Positions 6,864-6,909 of a stretch of DNA of 6,909 nt are shown one piece after another (the stretch's first letter is position 1; the number at the start of each line of letters is the position of its first letter). Origin of the DNA: Bacteroidetes bacterium CG23_combo_of_CG06-09_8_20_14_all_32_9 (GTDB lineage Bacteria > Bacteroidota > Bacteroidia > Bacteroidales > GWA2-32-17). A model generated the notes under the pieces. That model was given only the letters and a program-made list of their open reading frames with translations, was not told where the DNA came from and did no database searches. The translations under genes and the position numbers were made by a program. Location: the NCBI GenBank assembly GCA_002771395.1, contig PCSS01000071.1, forward strand, positions 5,164 to 12,072, given 5' to 3'.

Positions 6864-6909
6864 GTCATTCAATAGTCATACATAGTCATTCAATTGTTTC
6901 ATTGTTTCA
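6864..6909. repeat. Start of another short-repeat tract at the window edge
   Basis: GTCATTCAA occurs at 6864-6872 and 6885-6893. It is followed by ATTGTTTC (6893-6900) and ATTGTTTC (6901-6908), the same octamer as units of the 3653-3743 array. The array appears to continue beyond the window, so its length is unknown. Confidence 0.5.

Overview
The window looks like a chromosomal piece of a Bacteroidota genome, probably an uncultured anaerobic Bacteroidales-like lineage. The DNA is AT-rich and starts are not preceded by Shine-Dalgarno sequences. One gene has a good Bacteroidota -7 promoter box (TAACTTTG, matching TAnnTTTG). The protein families also fit: a TapB-like protein, an SH3b/coiled-coil secreted protein, and an alginate-export-type outer-membrane porin. 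No 16S gene or other strict marker is present, so the assignment is inference.

Layout. Positions 1-281 are non-coding and hold the promoter of a two-gene plus-strand operon: a secreted coiled-coil/SH3b protein (282-1022) and a TapB-family secreted protein (1019-1702), joined by an ATGA overlap. Everything after about 1800 is on the minus strand. Read in the direction of transcription it is: an alginate-export-family porin (6821-5577), a small DUF559 nuclease-like gene cut short by an in-frame stop (5388-5077), and a tungstate/molybdate ABC importer in the order binding lipoprotein wtpA (4779-3793), permease wtpB (3641-2850), ATPase wtpC (2863-1805).

How the genes may work together. WtpA would capture the oxyanion, WtpB forms the inner-membrane channel and WtpC powers it. 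The porin has almost the same start-proximal leader as wtpA (about 36 of 41 positions), which suggests shared expression and perhaps that it is the outer-membrane entry route. That link is inference. Tungstate versus molybdate cannot be settled here, because no cofactor-synthesis genes or Moco riboswitch-like leader are visible.

The most unusual part is the non-coding DNA. The DUF559 gene is enclosed by 29-bp inverted repeats differing at one base (4978-5006 and 5404-5432). Each repeat contains its own small hairpin, so the unit resembles a roughly 455-bp TIR-bounded element carrying a nuclease gene. The reading frame, if repaired at one codon, runs out through one of these repeats. Around it lie degenerate arrays with a strict 8-bp period (3653-3743, 5441-5510, and one starting at the window end), AGATTGA-rich clusters, a large inverted repeat upstream of wtpA, and an orphan copy of the wtpA/porin-type leader with no gene behind it. 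The ATPase also has Asn where the Q-loop glutamine is expected.
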